A model generated the notes under the pieces. It was not told the DNA's origin. It searched no databases and saw only the letters and a list, made by a program, of their open reading frames with translations. This document shows positions 27,652 through 36,652 of a stretch of 64,000 nucleotides of DNA, piece after piece. Made by a program: the position numbers and the translations under genes. How positions within the stretch are numbered: position 1 is the stretch's first letter; the number at the start of each line of letters is the position of its first letter. The stretch is from Nostoc sp. NMS8 (GTDB taxonomy: Bacteria; Cyanobacteriota; Cyanobacteriia; Cyanobacteriales; Nostocaceae), in NCBI RefSeq assembly GCF_017115045.1, contig NZ_JABXKK010000094.1:120597-184596 (forward strand), in the 5' to 3' direction.

Positions 27652-27954
27652 ATGCAACTTACGCCGCAGGAAAAAGATAAGCTATTAATTTTTACTGCTG
27701 CTTTATTAGCAGAAAGACGTAAAGGAAGGGGTTTAAAACTGAATTATCCCGAAGCGATCGCTTATATTTCTGCTGCCATTTTAGAAGGTGCAAGAGATGG
27801 GCAAACTGTAGCTGAATTGATGAGTTATGGTACAACTCTATTGACGCGGGATGATGTCATGGAAGGGATACCAGAAATGGTGCATGATGTACAGGTAGAA
27901 GCAACTTTTCCTGATGGCACAAAGTTAGTAACAGTACATAATCCAATTCGTTAA
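27652..27954 (+). CDS. ureA: Urease gamma subunit UreA
   Basis: 100-aa small subunit of (UreABC)3 urease. The ATG at 27652 behind AAAGGAGATAAG gives the normal N-terminus MQLTPQEKDKLLIFTAALLA; the frame upstream to 27562 overlaps ureD and is not conserved. Further family blocks are RKGRGLKLNYPEAIAYI and MEGIPEMVHDVQVEATFPDG. ureB starts 21 bases downstream. Confidence 0.96.
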   Translation: MQLTPQEKDKLLIFTAALLAERRKGRGLKLNYPEAIAYISAAILEGARDGQTVAELMSYGTTLLTRDDVMEGIPEMVHDVQVEATFPDGTKLVTVHNPIR

Positions 27955-27975
27955 TTTTGTAAATTTTAATTTATT

Positions 27976-28281
27976 ATGATTCCTGGAGAAATTATCACAC
28001 CAGCAGGTGAAATTGAACTAAATGTTGGTCGTCCAACTATAAAATTACAAGTGTCCAACACAGGCGATCGCCCCATACAAGTCGGTTCCCATTATCACTT
28101 TTATGAAGTTAACACCGCCTTAAACTTTGACAGAGAACAAGCGCGAGGAATGCGCCTTGATATCCCCGCAGGAACCGCAGTTCGCTTTGAACCAGGCGAC
28201 GAAAAAGAAATAACTCTCATCCCCCTGGTTGGTACTCGCCAAGTCTACGGCTTCAACGCCAAAATAAACGGAAACCTCTAA
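27976..28281 (+). CDS. ureB: Urease beta subunit UreB
   Basis: 101-aa structural subunit of urease. MIPGEIITPAGEIELNVGR, the block VGSHYHFYEVN, GMRLDIPAGTAVRFEPGD and VYGFNAKINGNL are all canonical. It is separated from ureC by 63 bases that contain a dispersed GC-rich repeat. Confidence 0.96.
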   Translation: MIPGEIITPAGEIELNVGRPTIKLQVSNTGDRPIQVGSHYHFYEVNTALNFDREQARGMRLDIPAGTAVRFEPGDEKEITLIPLVGTRQVYGFNAKINGNL

Positions 28282-28285
28282 AAAC

Positions 28286-28327
28286 TCTCCGCGTACCTCT
28301 GCGCTTCCCTCCGCGTCCCTTTGCGTT
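28286..28327. repeat. Dispersed GC-rich repeat in the ureB-ureC spacer
   Basis: The ctccgcgtacctctgcg... ccctttgcgtt segment resembles a repeat widely scattered in Nostoc spacers; the complementary gcgcaaagac form recurs in the hairpin at 40424-40460. Confidence 0.5.
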
Positions 28328-28344
28328 AAAAAAAAGGATTTTAT

Positions 28345-30060
28345 ATGCCTTACAGAATGGATCGCCGCGCCTACGCCGAAACCTATGGGCCGACAGTAGG
28401 CGATCGCATCCGACTTGCAGACACAGAATTATTTATTGAAGTTGAACAAGATTTCACCACCTACGGCGACGAAGTGAAATTTGGCGGCGGTAAAGTCATC
28501 CGAGACGGAATGGGACAATCCCCTATTTCTAACGCCGATGGTGCTGTTGATTTAGTTATTACTAATGCCTTAATTCTCGATTGGTGGGGTATTGTCAAAG
28601 CGGATATCGGCATTAAAGATGGCAAGATTTTCAAAATTGGTAAAGCCGGAAATCCTTATATTCAAGACAATGTAGATATTATTATTGGCCCCGGAACCGA
28701 AGCTTTAGCCGGTGAAGGAATGATTCTCACTGCTGGCGGTATTGATGCCCATATTCATTTTATTTGTCCTCAACAGATTGAAGTGGCGATCGCTTCCGGT
28801 ATTACCACCATGATCGGCGGCGGTGCTGGCCCAGCTACAGGTACAAATGCCACTACCTGCACCCCTGGCCCTTGGAATATTTACCGAATGCTGCAAGCTG
28901 CTGATGCTTTTCCTGTCAACTTAGGATTTTTGGGTAAAGGTAACGCCAGTCAACCCCAAGGACTTGTAGAACAAGTAGCCGCCGGTGCAATGGGATTAAA
29001 ACTCCATGAAGACTGGGGAACCACACCCGCAGCAATTGATACTTGTCTCAGTGTTGCTGATGAATATGATGTGCAAGTAGCGATTCATACTGATACGTTG
29101 AACGAAGCCGGATTTGTTGAAGATACGATCGCTGCTTTTAAAAATCGTACCATCCACACTTACCACACCGAAGGCGCAGGCGGCGGACACGCACCAGATA
29201 TTATCAAAGTTTGTGGACAAGCCAACGTTCTGCCATCTTCTACCAATCCCACACGCCCTTACACCGTCAACACCTTAGACGAACACTTGGATATGTTGAT
29301 GGTATGTCATCACCTCGATCCTGCGATCGCTGAAGATGTTGCTTTTGCCGAATCTCGCATCCGTCGAGAAACCATTGCTGCTGAAGACATTTTGCACGAC
29401 TTAGGCGCATTTAGCATGATTTCTTCCGACTCCCAGGCGATGGGAAGAGTAGGCGAAGTGATAATTCGCACCTGGCAGACATCTCACAAAATGAAGGTGC
29501 AACGGGGAACTCTTAATCCACAAGGAACTGAGCAACAAGCAGACAATTTTCGGGCAAAAAGATACGTTGCTAAATATACAATTAATCCGGCGATCGCTCA
29601 CGGAATTGCTCAATATGTGGGTTCAGTGGAACAGGGAAAACTAGCAGATTTATGTTTGTGGCGTCCGGCATTTTTTGGCGTGAAACCAGAAATAGTGATT
29701 AAAGGCGGAATGATTGCATGGGCGCAAATGGGCGATGCTAACGCCAGTATTCCTACACCGCAACCAGTGTATATGCGATCGATGTTTGGTAGTTTTGCAG
29801 GGGCGCGTCATGCCACATCATTAACTTTTGTTTCCCAAGCAGCTTTAGAGAGAGAAATTCCCAGCCAGCTAGGTTTACAAAAGTCAGCAGTTGCCGTTTC
29901 TGGAACACGCCAATTGAGTAAGCAGGATATGAAGCTGAATTATACACTACCCCACATTGAAGTTGATCCAGAAACATACCAAGTCAGGGCAGATGGTGAG
30001 TTACTGATTTGTGAACCTGCCACAGTTTTACCAATGGCGCAGAGGTACTTTTTGTTTTAA
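28345..30060 (+). CDS. ureC: Urease alpha subunit UreC
   Basis: Catalytic subunit (571 aa) that hydrolyses urea to ammonia and carbamate at a di-nickel site. Visible: metal ligands GGIDAHIHFICPQQ, the Lys that is carbamylated in GLKLHEDWG, HTEGAGGGHAPDI, the mobile-flap catalytic His in MVCHHLDP, and the metal-binding Asp region FSMISSDSQAMGR. The gene is intact. After it the strand changes to a decayed NACHT gene; the accessory genes ureE, ureF and ureG are not in this window, so nickel insertion depends on genes located elsewhere. Confidence 0.98.
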   Translation: MPYRMDRRAYAETYGPTVGDRIRLADTELFIEVEQDFTTYGDEVKFGGGKVIRDGMGQSPISNADGAVDLVITNALILDWWGIVKADIGIKDGKIFKIGKAGNPYIQDNVDIIIGPGTEALAGEGMILTAGGIDAHIHFICPQQIEVAIASGITTMIGGGAGPATGTNATTCTPGPWNIYRMLQAADAFPVNLGFLGKGNASQPQGLVEQVAAGAMGLKLHEDWGTTPAAIDTCLSVADEYDVQVAIHTDTLNEAGFVEDTIAAFKNRTIHTYHTEGAGGGHAPDIIKVCGQANVLPSSTNPTRPYTVNTLDEHLDMLMVCHHLDPAIAEDVAFAESRIRRETIAAEDILHDLGAFSMISSDSQAMGRVGEVIIRTWQTSHKMKVQRGTLNPQGTEQQADNFRAKRYVAKYTINPAIAHGIAQYVGSVEQGKLADLCLWRPAFFGVKPEIVIKGGMIAWAQMGDANASIPTPQPVYMRSMFGSFAGARHATSLTFVSQAALEREIPSQLGLQKSAVAVSGTRQLSKQDMKLNYTLPHIEVDPETYQVRADGELLICEPATVLPMAQRYFLF

Positions 30061-30151
30061 TTCATCACAGACAAATCTACTGAAATCATAAGTTACCAAG
30101 AACTGATTATCGAAACTCCTTAAGACGTGGATAAAGGTTTAAAATGCAAAA

Positions 30152-31039
30152 TTAGAAAATATCTTTATTATTTTCCGTTTCTAATTTACTTATTGGTAAT
30201 AGCAAGTTATGCTCAATTGTTTGTCTAACTTTATCGCTAATATTACAATCGCTGTTTAAGCAGTTTACCAGGAGCTTGTTACTATTATAATATTGCTGTA
30301 GTAGTTTAGCTTGTCTATAACTGAACTGCCACTTATGACCAATATTACGATGTTCAATCATTAAAGCTATTAACTGTTCAGTCCAGGCTTGACTATTTTT
30401 CTCCCACCATTCTCCAAATCCTTCTAGTTTTTCAAATAGGTTTTCCCATTCTGGTATTGCCTCATTAAGCTTATCTCTTAGTAACTGCAATGCCGTCTTC
30501 AATTCTGGTTGAAAAGAAGAAGTTAAATCTATAGCATTTATAAGAAAATCATCAATATCAGCTATATTACACCAAGCATCATCCCGAGCAACTAACGCTT
30601 GTCCACGAGATGATTTATCAATAGTTTCATCAAGAATATCAGTAGCATCAAGACCTTGAAAAAAAGCGTTAGCTAAGTCATCGCTAAGAACAAGAGTATT
30701 TGTGAGAGCATGATTGAGTAACCAATCTATCTCTATATCATCTAAACTATCTTCTGAATCCCATCCTAGAGCATTATCTAAACCAGATAAAGTATTTTCT
30801 GAATCCCATTCAAGAGCATTATCTAAGTTATTTTGTTCGCTGTCTAAGGTCATTTCAAAATACAATGCTCTGATAGCTGCTGGCTTGTAAAAAGATTCAA
30901 ATGAACTAGATTTACAATCAAGCCATTCTAAAAAATGCTGTAATTTTTCATCTGAAGCAGCTAAATTATCAATTTTCCGCTTCATTAACAATACTAAATT
31001 ATCTGCTTTTACCATAACTCCAACGGTTAGTAAAAACAC
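30152..31039 (-). pseudogene. C-terminal fragment of a NACHT-family NTPase gene
   Basis: The open stretch VFLLTVGVMVKADNLVLLMK is the helical region that follows the NACHT core in cyanobacterial STAND NTPases. It is in the same frame as the fragment at 31043-31645; the two are separated only by the TAA at 31043-31045 (KRW-stop-EVFLLTV, where relatives have KRWREVFLLTV). The part at residues 75-115 carries a duplicated acidic unit, LDNALEWDSENTL and LDNALGWDSEDSL. Translation on its own would need the GTG at 31039, which has no convincing Shine-Dalgarno. Confidence 0.75.
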
Positions 31040-31042
31040 CTC

Positions 31043-31645
31043 TTACCAGCGTTTTTCATTGATATGTTTTACTAAATTTTCATATGCTAAAACAGATACA
31101 ATTTTTCTAGCGCAGAAATACTCTTGAAAAGTCAGATGCGAAAAAGAATAAATTCCTTTTGCTCTTTCCACCAGTAAACCATGCTGGGCTTCAATAGATT
31201 TCAAAACAGCTTCGCTATCAAGTTTCAAAACCTCTGGTTCTAAATTAGCAAATTGTAAATTACTGATAAAATCGACGATATATGCCTCTACAGTTTTTTG
31301 TTTAAAGAAATAGTCTTTCTGCTCAAAGGTAGTAAAAGCAATTTCGCTGAGTAAATCTTCTTTACAATCCAACAATAAATTTTTATAAACTTGATTGCGC
31401 TCAATGTTCCGTTTCGCATCCCATTTCTTAAGCAATATATCCAACCCTTCTTTATAAAGTTCTGAACGGTTTGCTGGAAAATCTTCGTTTTCCTCAAATA
31501 CTAGACACAGCAAGGTTAGCAATAGTGGATTAGTTGCCAGTTCAAAAATTCGTTTGTTAGCTTGTAGTTTTTCAATAAATCTTTTAGCTTTGACTTCGCA
31601 GTTTAAGCGGAACCAGTTGTGAGCATAAATAGCAATCTGTAAACC
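31043..31645 (-). pseudogene. Middle fragment of a NACHT-family NTPase gene
   Basis: The frame reads back from the TAA at 31043 to about 31645 and includes IAIYAHNWFRLN, then the NACHT hallmark ELATNPLLLTLLCLVFEE, YKEGLDILLKKWD and GIYSFSHLTFQEYFCARKIV. It joins the N-terminal fragment out of frame at about 31645, exactly where the Walker A and Walker B segments of the NACHT domain should be; roughly 150-200 residues have been lost. Confidence 0.8.
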
Positions 31646-32226
31646 ATTAGTTTTTTGTGATGCTGCACTGCTTGCAGTCCTGACACTCGCTTCTCACTGG
31701 CTTCGTGAAGTTCAAAGTGATCAAAGTTCTCCCGATCAAACTTTTGCAGCAGTCGCCCAATTTTCACTCGTTTGCGTTTTGTGGTTTTCTCCAGAATCTT
31801 GACGTTAGTATAGATTCCTCGCTCTCCAGTTAACTCAACAGGTTGATCCATATCCAGCACGCGCATCGTTCCACACTTTTCTTTAATGCTGGGTTTAACC
31901 TGTTCGCGGATTTCTTGAACTAGAGCATCAATATCATCCTCTGCAACCTCAGCAGTTAAGCAATCAGCAGGTTCCTGCTGGGAATATCGCTTTTGTAGAT
32001 ACTCCCGCAAGCGACTTTCTTTTACAGGCCCACTGCCATTGATACTGAATTTCTTATAAATCCCTGTTAAACAACTGCTGACATTGCTCTCAGAGATGTT
32101 TAGCGCTTGTACAACTTGAACTCGACTCTTGCTATTACTAAATATTTCCAAAAAGACTGCCTTTTCTTGTTTTGACAATTCGCTATATTGCTCTAGTTCT
32201 GTCAGGAAGTCTCTTGGTAATGACAT
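31603..32226 (-). pseudogene. N-terminal fragment (HTH and linker) of a NACHT-family NTPase gene
   Basis: MSLPRDFLTELEQYSELSKQ begins a helix-turn-helix-like domain (VQVVQALNISESNVSSCLTGIYKKF) of the kind found at the N-terminus of Nostoc NACHT proteins, followed by the conserved linker KPSIKEKCGTMRVLDM, GIYTNVKILEKTTKRKR and a last block KLMV that should lead into the P-loop GKPGAGKTT. Instead the frame runs into unrelated residues and stops at 31603. The fragment could still be expressed as a 207-aa DNA-binding protein, but more likely it is part of a dead gene. Confidence 0.75.
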
Positions 32227-32384
32227 ATATCTAATGTGAAGTCGCCTTAAAGTTCAGTCTAGCTTGCATTTACAGAGTTTTGTGGCTAGTCAAGATATGT
32301 CAATCTAAGTCACAACAAGTCAAATAAATAACTACAAAACAAAATTGCGACATTGAACTCAGTCAAGCAACTGAGGCGATCGCA

Positions 32385-32615
32385 ATGTTAGAAATATTAA
32401 TTACTCTGATTCTCAAGAAATCTGTTGAAGTTATCCTAGTGTTACTGCTGAAAAAAATCTGGGCATGGCTGCTGAGGGATGAAAACTTCCAACGCCTTAA
32501 CCACTTTTTGAAAATGCAGATTGTTATACTCTATCTGGATTTGATTTTGCTCAAAACATCTCTAAAGTCTCTGCCTGAGCCAACAAAAGAGAACGATTCA
32601 CACACATATAGCTAG
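32385..32615 (+). CDS. Small hypothetical protein
   Basis: Possible 76-aa protein. ATG at 32385 is preceded by GAGG at a suitable distance. The first 35 residues are hydrophobic (LEILITLILKKSVEVILVLLL) and could be a membrane helix or the start of a STAND-effector domain; the tail has no motif. It diverges from the decayed NACHT gene and ends 66 bases before the histidine kinase start. No family recognised; it may be a remnant. Confidence 0.35.
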   Translation: MLEILITLILKKSVEVILVLLLKKIWAWLLRDENFQRLNHFLKMQIVILYLDLILLKTSLKSLPEPTKENDSHTYS

Positions 32616-32680
32616 ACAAATTGTTACAAATACAGCTAGTCTTATCAAAAATTTACTTTTACCCCGTACCTTGCATCTAT

Positions 32681-33820
32681 ATGACTTCACAATCTTCTCG
32701 TTCTGACAAAATTCTAGTTGTCGATGACTCTCCTGATAACGTGTTTTTGATCAAAACTATTTTGGAAGAAGAAGGTTACACAATCAGCACCGCAGAAAAT
32801 GGGATTTCGGCCTTGGCAGAATTGAAAGCTTCTCCTTGTGACTTGGTTCTGCTGGATCTGATGATGCCAGGTATGGATGGGTACGAAGTCACTAAGCACA
32901 TTCGGAAAGAGATGAAATTGCCTCAATACGTCCCCATATTGCTAATAACTGCCCACGATACGCCCAACGTCGCCCACGGTTTAGACTTGGGTGCTGATGA
33001 TTTTATCCGCAAGCCTGTAACAGTAGACGAATTGCTGGCACGAGTGCGATCGCTCCTGCGCTTGAAGCATAGTATGGATGAACGTGATGAAATTGCCCGC
33101 CAGCGAGAAGATTTTGTCTCCCGTCTCACCCACGACTTACGCACTCCCCTTGTAGCTGCCGATCGCATGTTAATGCTATTTCAGCAAGGCGCGCTGGGAA
33201 CATTATCAACGCAAATGCAGGAAGTAATCGCCATCATGGCCCGTAGCAATATCAACCTGCTTTCTATGGTGAATACTTTATTGGAAGTTTATCGTTTTGA
33301 AGCAGGTCGCAAAAGTTTAGCGTTTCAACCAGTTAATCTGGGCCAATTGCTAGAAGAGGTAACCGGAGAATTATCACCCTTAGCTCAAGACAAAGCACTG
33401 TTGCTAAATGTGGATTTTACCGAAGAATCAAACACAGTCATGGGCGATCGCTTAGAATTGCATCGTCTATTTACAAATCTTATCGGCAATGCGATCAAAT
33501 TTACCGACTCCGGGTCTGTGACTATTCGTTTTACTTCTCAACGCCAGTTTGACAAAAGTAATCAATCTCACATTTCTGAAAGATCCAATTCTATTGACTA
33601 CATTAGAATTGAAATAGCGGATACAGGCCCAGGTATTCCTCCTGAAGAACAAGCTACCATCTTTGAACGATTTCGCCAAGGCAGCCATAAGAGTTCTGGT
33701 AGTGGCTTAGGGTTATACCTTGCTCGTCGAATTGTTGAAGCACATCAAGGCATTATTCTGCTAAATTGTGAGTTGGGTAAAGGTAGTATGTTTATTGTGC
33801 TTTTACCCACCAAAATCTGA
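32681..33820 (+). CDS. Response regulator-histidine kinase (REC-HisKA-HATPase)
   Basis: 379 aa from the ATG at 32681 (MTSQSSRSDKILVVDDS); an upstream ATG at 32621 adds 20 unlikely residues. The REC domain is first, with acidic pocket VVDDSPDN, phospho-acceptor Asp in LVLLDLMMPGMDG and Lys in FIRKPV. Then HisKA with the His in SRLTHDLRTPLVAADRML and a HATPase domain with N box NLIGNAIKF, G1 DTGPGIPPEE and G2 GSGLGLYLAR. There is no membrane segment and no sensor, so input probably arrives by phosphotransfer to the REC domain from another kinase. A long hairpin at 33829-33888 follows. Confidence 0.92.
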   Translation: MTSQSSRSDKILVVDDSPDNVFLIKTILEEEGYTISTAENGISALAELKASPCDLVLLDLMMPGMDGYEVTKHIRKEMKLPQYVPILLITAHDTPNVAHGLDLGADDFIRKPVTVDELLARVRSLLRLKHSMDERDEIARQREDFVSRLTHDLRTPLVAADRMLMLFQQGALGTLSTQMQEVIAIMARSNINLLSMVNTLLEVYRFEAGRKSLAFQPVNLGQLLEEVTGELSPLAQDKALLLNVDFTEESNTVMGDRLELHRLFTNLIGNAIKFTDSGSVTIRFTSQRQFDKSNQSHISERSNSIDYIRIEIADTGPGIPPEEQATIFERFRQGSHKSSGSGLGLYLARRIVEAHQGIILLNCELGKGSMFIVLLPTKI

Positions 33821-33828
33821 GAAAATTA

Positions 33829-33888
33829 GTAATTGTAAATTATGAATTTTAGAGCTTTTTATCCTGACAATTCATAATTTATAATTAC
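33829..33888. terminator. Long AT-rich hairpin after the histidine kinase gene
   Basis: 20-base arms 33829-33848 and 33869-33888 match at 19 positions around a 20-base loop, starting 9 bases after the stop. Probable terminator or mRNA-stabilising structure derived from spacer repeats. Confidence 0.6.
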
Positions 33889-34014
33889 TACTATCTACTA
33901 ATAAAAATTAAATAAATATTTCAATCATAAAATTCTACACTAAAGTTGACGATGTGAGTATGAATTGTATAACATGATTAGCATTAATTAAATAGTTTTT
34001 GAGAGGACAAAATA

Positions 34015-35397
34015 ATGATTACCACTGAATTATCTAACGTTGGCAATATTCTCCATAATCAGCGAGAATTTTTTCAAACAGGAAAAACTAAAGATGTAAA
34101 TTTTCGCATTGAACAACTGAAAAGTCTTAAGCAAACCATCATTGAGCATGAAAAGTCAATAGTCGAAGCATTACAAGCAGATTTGCATAAACCAGAAGTT
34201 GAGGCTTACATTACAGAAATCAGCGTAGTTAAAGAAATTGATTACACCATAAAACATCTTCAAAACTGGAGTAAGCCCAAAAAAGCAGCAGTTTCCTGGG
34301 ACTTTTTTTCCTACTCAGCAAAAATTTATCCAGAACCGTTAGGGGTTGTCTTAATTATTGGGCCTTGGAACTATCCATTTCAGTTAATTATCTCACCTTT
34401 AATAGGTGCGATCGCCGCTGGTAACTGTGCAATTATCAAACCTTCAGAAATTGCTTCTCATACTTCCCATATCATCACTGAAATTATTGCCAAACATTTT
34501 GACCCTGCTTATATTGCGGTGGTTGAAGGAGGCGTGGAAGCAAGTCAAAAACTACTTGCAGAAAAGTTTGATCATATCTTTTTTACTGGTGGTACAGCCG
34601 TCGGCAAAATCATTATGACAGCAGCGGCAAAATATCTCACCCCCGTGACTTTAGAATTAGGTGGCAAAAGTCCTTGTATCGTAGATACTGACGTTAATCT
34701 GGAACACACTATTAGACGAATCACTTGGGGTAAATTTATTAATGCTGGACAAACTTGTGTCGCCCCTGACTATCTTTTAGTCAATAAAAAAATCAAAAAA
34801 GATTTAATAGATGGTCTGGAAAAAAACTTAAAGGAATTTTATGGCGATAATCCTATAAACAGCCCTGATTATGCCAGGATTATTAGTGAAAAACACTTTG
34901 ATCGACTGGTTAGCTTTCTCAAAGATGGAAAAGTTATCATCGGTGGAAAAACTGAACCTTCTGAGCGTTATATCGCCCCGACAGTGATTGATGATGTCTC
35001 CTTAGAAGATTCAGTAATGCAGGAAGAGATTTTTGGGCCGATTCTACCCATCATTGAATATACTGACATTGCAGAAGCGATCGCCTTGATTAACTCTAGA
35101 CCCAAACCATTAGCGTTATACTTATTTTCTCAAGACAAAAATCTGCAAAAGCAAGTTTTACAGGAAACTTCTTCTGGTGGAGTCTGTATTAACGACACAG
35201 TTATGCAGGTTGGTGTATCATCTTTACCATTTGGTGGAGTAGGAGATAGCGGTATTGGCAACTATCACGGTAAAGCTAGTTTTGACACATTTTCCCATAA
35301 AAAAAGTGTGTTGCAAAACTCTTTCTGGCTTGATTTAAAATGGCGGTACGCCCCATATAAGGGCAAATTGCCCTTCATAAAGAAACTTCTGGGTTAG
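34015..35397 (+). CDS. Aldehyde dehydrogenase, class 3 type
   Basis: NAD(P)-dependent oxidation of an aldehyde to an acid. 460 aa, the length of class 3/fatty-aldehyde dehydrogenases. IGPWNYPFQL begins the cofactor fold, FTGGTAVGK is the glycine motif, the general base Glu lies in TLELGGKSPC and the nucleophile Cys in NAGQTCVAPDY. The C-terminus has a basic hydrophobic tail (WLDLKWRYAPYKGKLPFIKKLLG) that may touch membranes. Synechocystis has a related enzyme acting on apocarotenals and fatty aldehydes; the substrate here is inferred from that. Shine-Dalgarno GAGAGGA precedes the ATG. Its TAG stop is part of a heptamer unit. Confidence 0.93.
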   Translation: MITTELSNVGNILHNQREFFQTGKTKDVNFRIEQLKSLKQTIIEHEKSIVEALQADLHKPEVEAYITEISVVKEIDYTIKHLQNWSKPKKAAVSWDFFSYSAKIYPEPLGVVLIIGPWNYPFQLIISPLIGAIAAGNCAIIKPSEIASHTSHIITEIIAKHFDPAYIAVVEGGVEASQKLLAEKFDHIFFTGGTAVGKIIMTAAAKYLTPVTLELGGKSPCIVDTDVNLEHTIRRITWGKFINAGQTCVAPDYLLVNKKIKKDLIDGLEKNLKEFYGDNPINSPDYARIISEKHFDRLVSFLKDGKVIIGGKTEPSERYIAPTVIDDVSLEDSVMQEEIFGPILPIIEYTDIAEAIALINSRPKPLALYLFSQDKNLQKQVLQETSSGGVCINDTVMQVGVSSLPFGGVGDSGIGNYHGKASFDTFSHKKSVLQNSFWLDLKWRYAPYKGKLPFIKKLLG

Positions 35398-35449
35398 AAG
35401 TTATGAGTTATGAATTTTTGACTCCTAACTCTAAACTTCTAACTTCTAA
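35394..35449. repeat. Heptamer repeats at a convergent gene junction
   Basis: Eight 7-base units in register (ttagaag, ttatgag, ttatgaa, tttttga, ctcctaa, ctctaaa, cttctaa, cttctaa). The first unit contains the stop codon of the aldehyde dehydrogenase, and the array ends 3 bases before the stop of the opposing gene. The two halves are roughly complementary and could form a bidirectional terminator. Confidence 0.75.
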
Positions 35450-35451
35450 CA

Positions 35452-36057
35452 TCAAATCCCAAAAGCGTTGCTGTAACGCTCCTCAGCCCAGGGTTCACCA
35501 CGGCGATGGTAGCCATTGCGCTCCCAAAAACCAAGTTCTTCGCCGGGCAAAAATTCCAAGCCATTGATCCACTTAGCACTTTTCCAAGCATATAAATGGG
35601 GAACAACTAGCCGCATCGGGCCACCATGTTCAGATGGAAGGTCTTCACCAAAAACTTTAAAGGCAAAGAAGTTTTCTTCGCGGATAAAATCTTCTACAGA
35701 AATATTGGTAGTATAGCCGCCATAGCAGTGTTCCATAATGTGGGCTGCCTTGGGATCTACTTCAATCAGACCCATAAAATCTGTAACTTTAATGCCAGTC
35801 CATTTGACATCAAGTTTAGACCAACGCGTTACACAGTGAAAATCTGCCGTGAATTCGTGTTGAGGTAGCGCCATAAAGTCTGACCAACTAAAGGTAGCAG
35901 ATTTTGCTAAACCCCAAACTCGAAACTCCCATTCTTCAGTGCTGACTTGGGGAGTTTCACCGTAAGTTAATACAGGGAAACCTTTAGCTAAGTGTTGACC
36001 AGGAGGGACGCGTTCGCCTTCTTCCTTTGCTGGTTTCTGAAAAAATTTTCCTAACAT
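35452..36057 (-). CDS. Sulfite oxidase-like molybdopterin oxidoreductase
   Basis: 201-aa protein of the Oxidoreductase_molyb fold (sulfite oxidase/MsrP-like, but with no signal peptide). The cofactor-binding Cys is in DFHCVTRWSKLDVKW; further family blocks are LPQHEFTADFH, CYGGYTTNISVEDF, GGPMRLVVPHLYAWKSAKW and GFWERNGYH. It probably binds Mo-molybdopterin and acts in the cytoplasm; the electron partner and substrate are unknown. Adjacent to, and convergent with, the aldehyde dehydrogenase. Confidence 0.88.
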   Translation of the reverse strand: MLGKFFQKPAKEEGERVPPGQHLAKGFPVLTYGETPQVSTEEWEFRVWGLAKSATFSWSDFMALPQHEFTADFHCVTRWSKLDVKWTGIKVTDFMGLIEVDPKAAHIMEHCYGGYTTNISVEDFIREENFFAFKVFGEDLPSEHGGPMRLVVPHLYAWKSAKWINGLEFLPGEELGFWERNGYHRRGEPWAEERYSNAFGI

Positions 36058-36364
36058 AGTTGGAGAAAAATAAGTTTCTCTAAGTATTTACAATCTTTTT
36101 TGCTGAACTGCTAACAGCACCAGATGTTTTACTCTTTATATGATTACTTGATCATTACTCATGAATGATAGGTAATGGGTAATGGATATTCCCAATTACT
36201 CACTACCAATTTTTTTCCATCTAATGAGCTTGTGTAGAGTATCTATGACTCATAATGCAATCAGGAAAGCTAAGAAAAAGCGTTTATTTAGTCGTAGGAA
36301 GTTTGATTGATCACTTTAGCAATCAAATCTATCGGTGCTGTTCATGCTTTTCCTGACTGGGAAA
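36058..36364. other. Spacer between rpmF and the sulfite oxidase-like gene
   Basis: 307 bases with an 8-bp hairpin (tttgattg 36302-36309 with caatcaaa 36320-36327) downstream of rpmF and a looser inverted repeat around it (tcaggaaagc with gcttttcctga). No gene seen. Confidence 0.45.
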
Positions 36365-36538
36365 TTATGATTCTTCTTCCTCTTCTTCAGCAGTTGGATA
36401 TACAAATGTAGAACGTCCAGTCAAAATTGATTTGCCTAGAGAAAGGGCTTTCTGAGCTTCGACAACAGCTTTGTGTCTCCAGGTAGCTCGACGTTTATCT
36501 CGTTTTGATTTTGAAGTTTTCTTCTTAGGAACAGCCAT
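36365..36538 (-). CDS. rpmF: 50S ribosomal protein L32
   Basis: 57-aa ribosomal protein. The ATG at 36538 gives the canonical start MAVPKKKTSKSKRDKRRATW; the frame upstream to 36565 is not conserved. The C-terminus ends in a run of Glu typical of cyanobacterial L32. It has no zinc-binding cysteines, so it is the zinc-free (C-minus) type. Confidence 0.95.
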   Translation of the reverse strand: MAVPKKKTSKSKRDKRRATWRHKAVVEAQKALSLGKSILTGRSTFVYPTAEEEEEES

Positions 36539-36609
36539 GTCAGCAGATATCGCGATTCTTGACAACCTTCTTATTCTAGTCCATCCACTGACACGAAGGA
36601 CAATAGTAA

Positions 36610-36629
36610 GGGCAATTCATGAATTGCCC
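36610..36629. repeat. Palindrome gggcaattca/tgaattgccc
   Basis: Perfect 20-base palindrome between rpmF and the next gene. A near-identical palindrome recurs at 56829-56856, so it is a dispersed family. Confidence 0.7.
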
Positions 36630-36652
36630 CTAATGAAAATCTTTCTTTTCGG

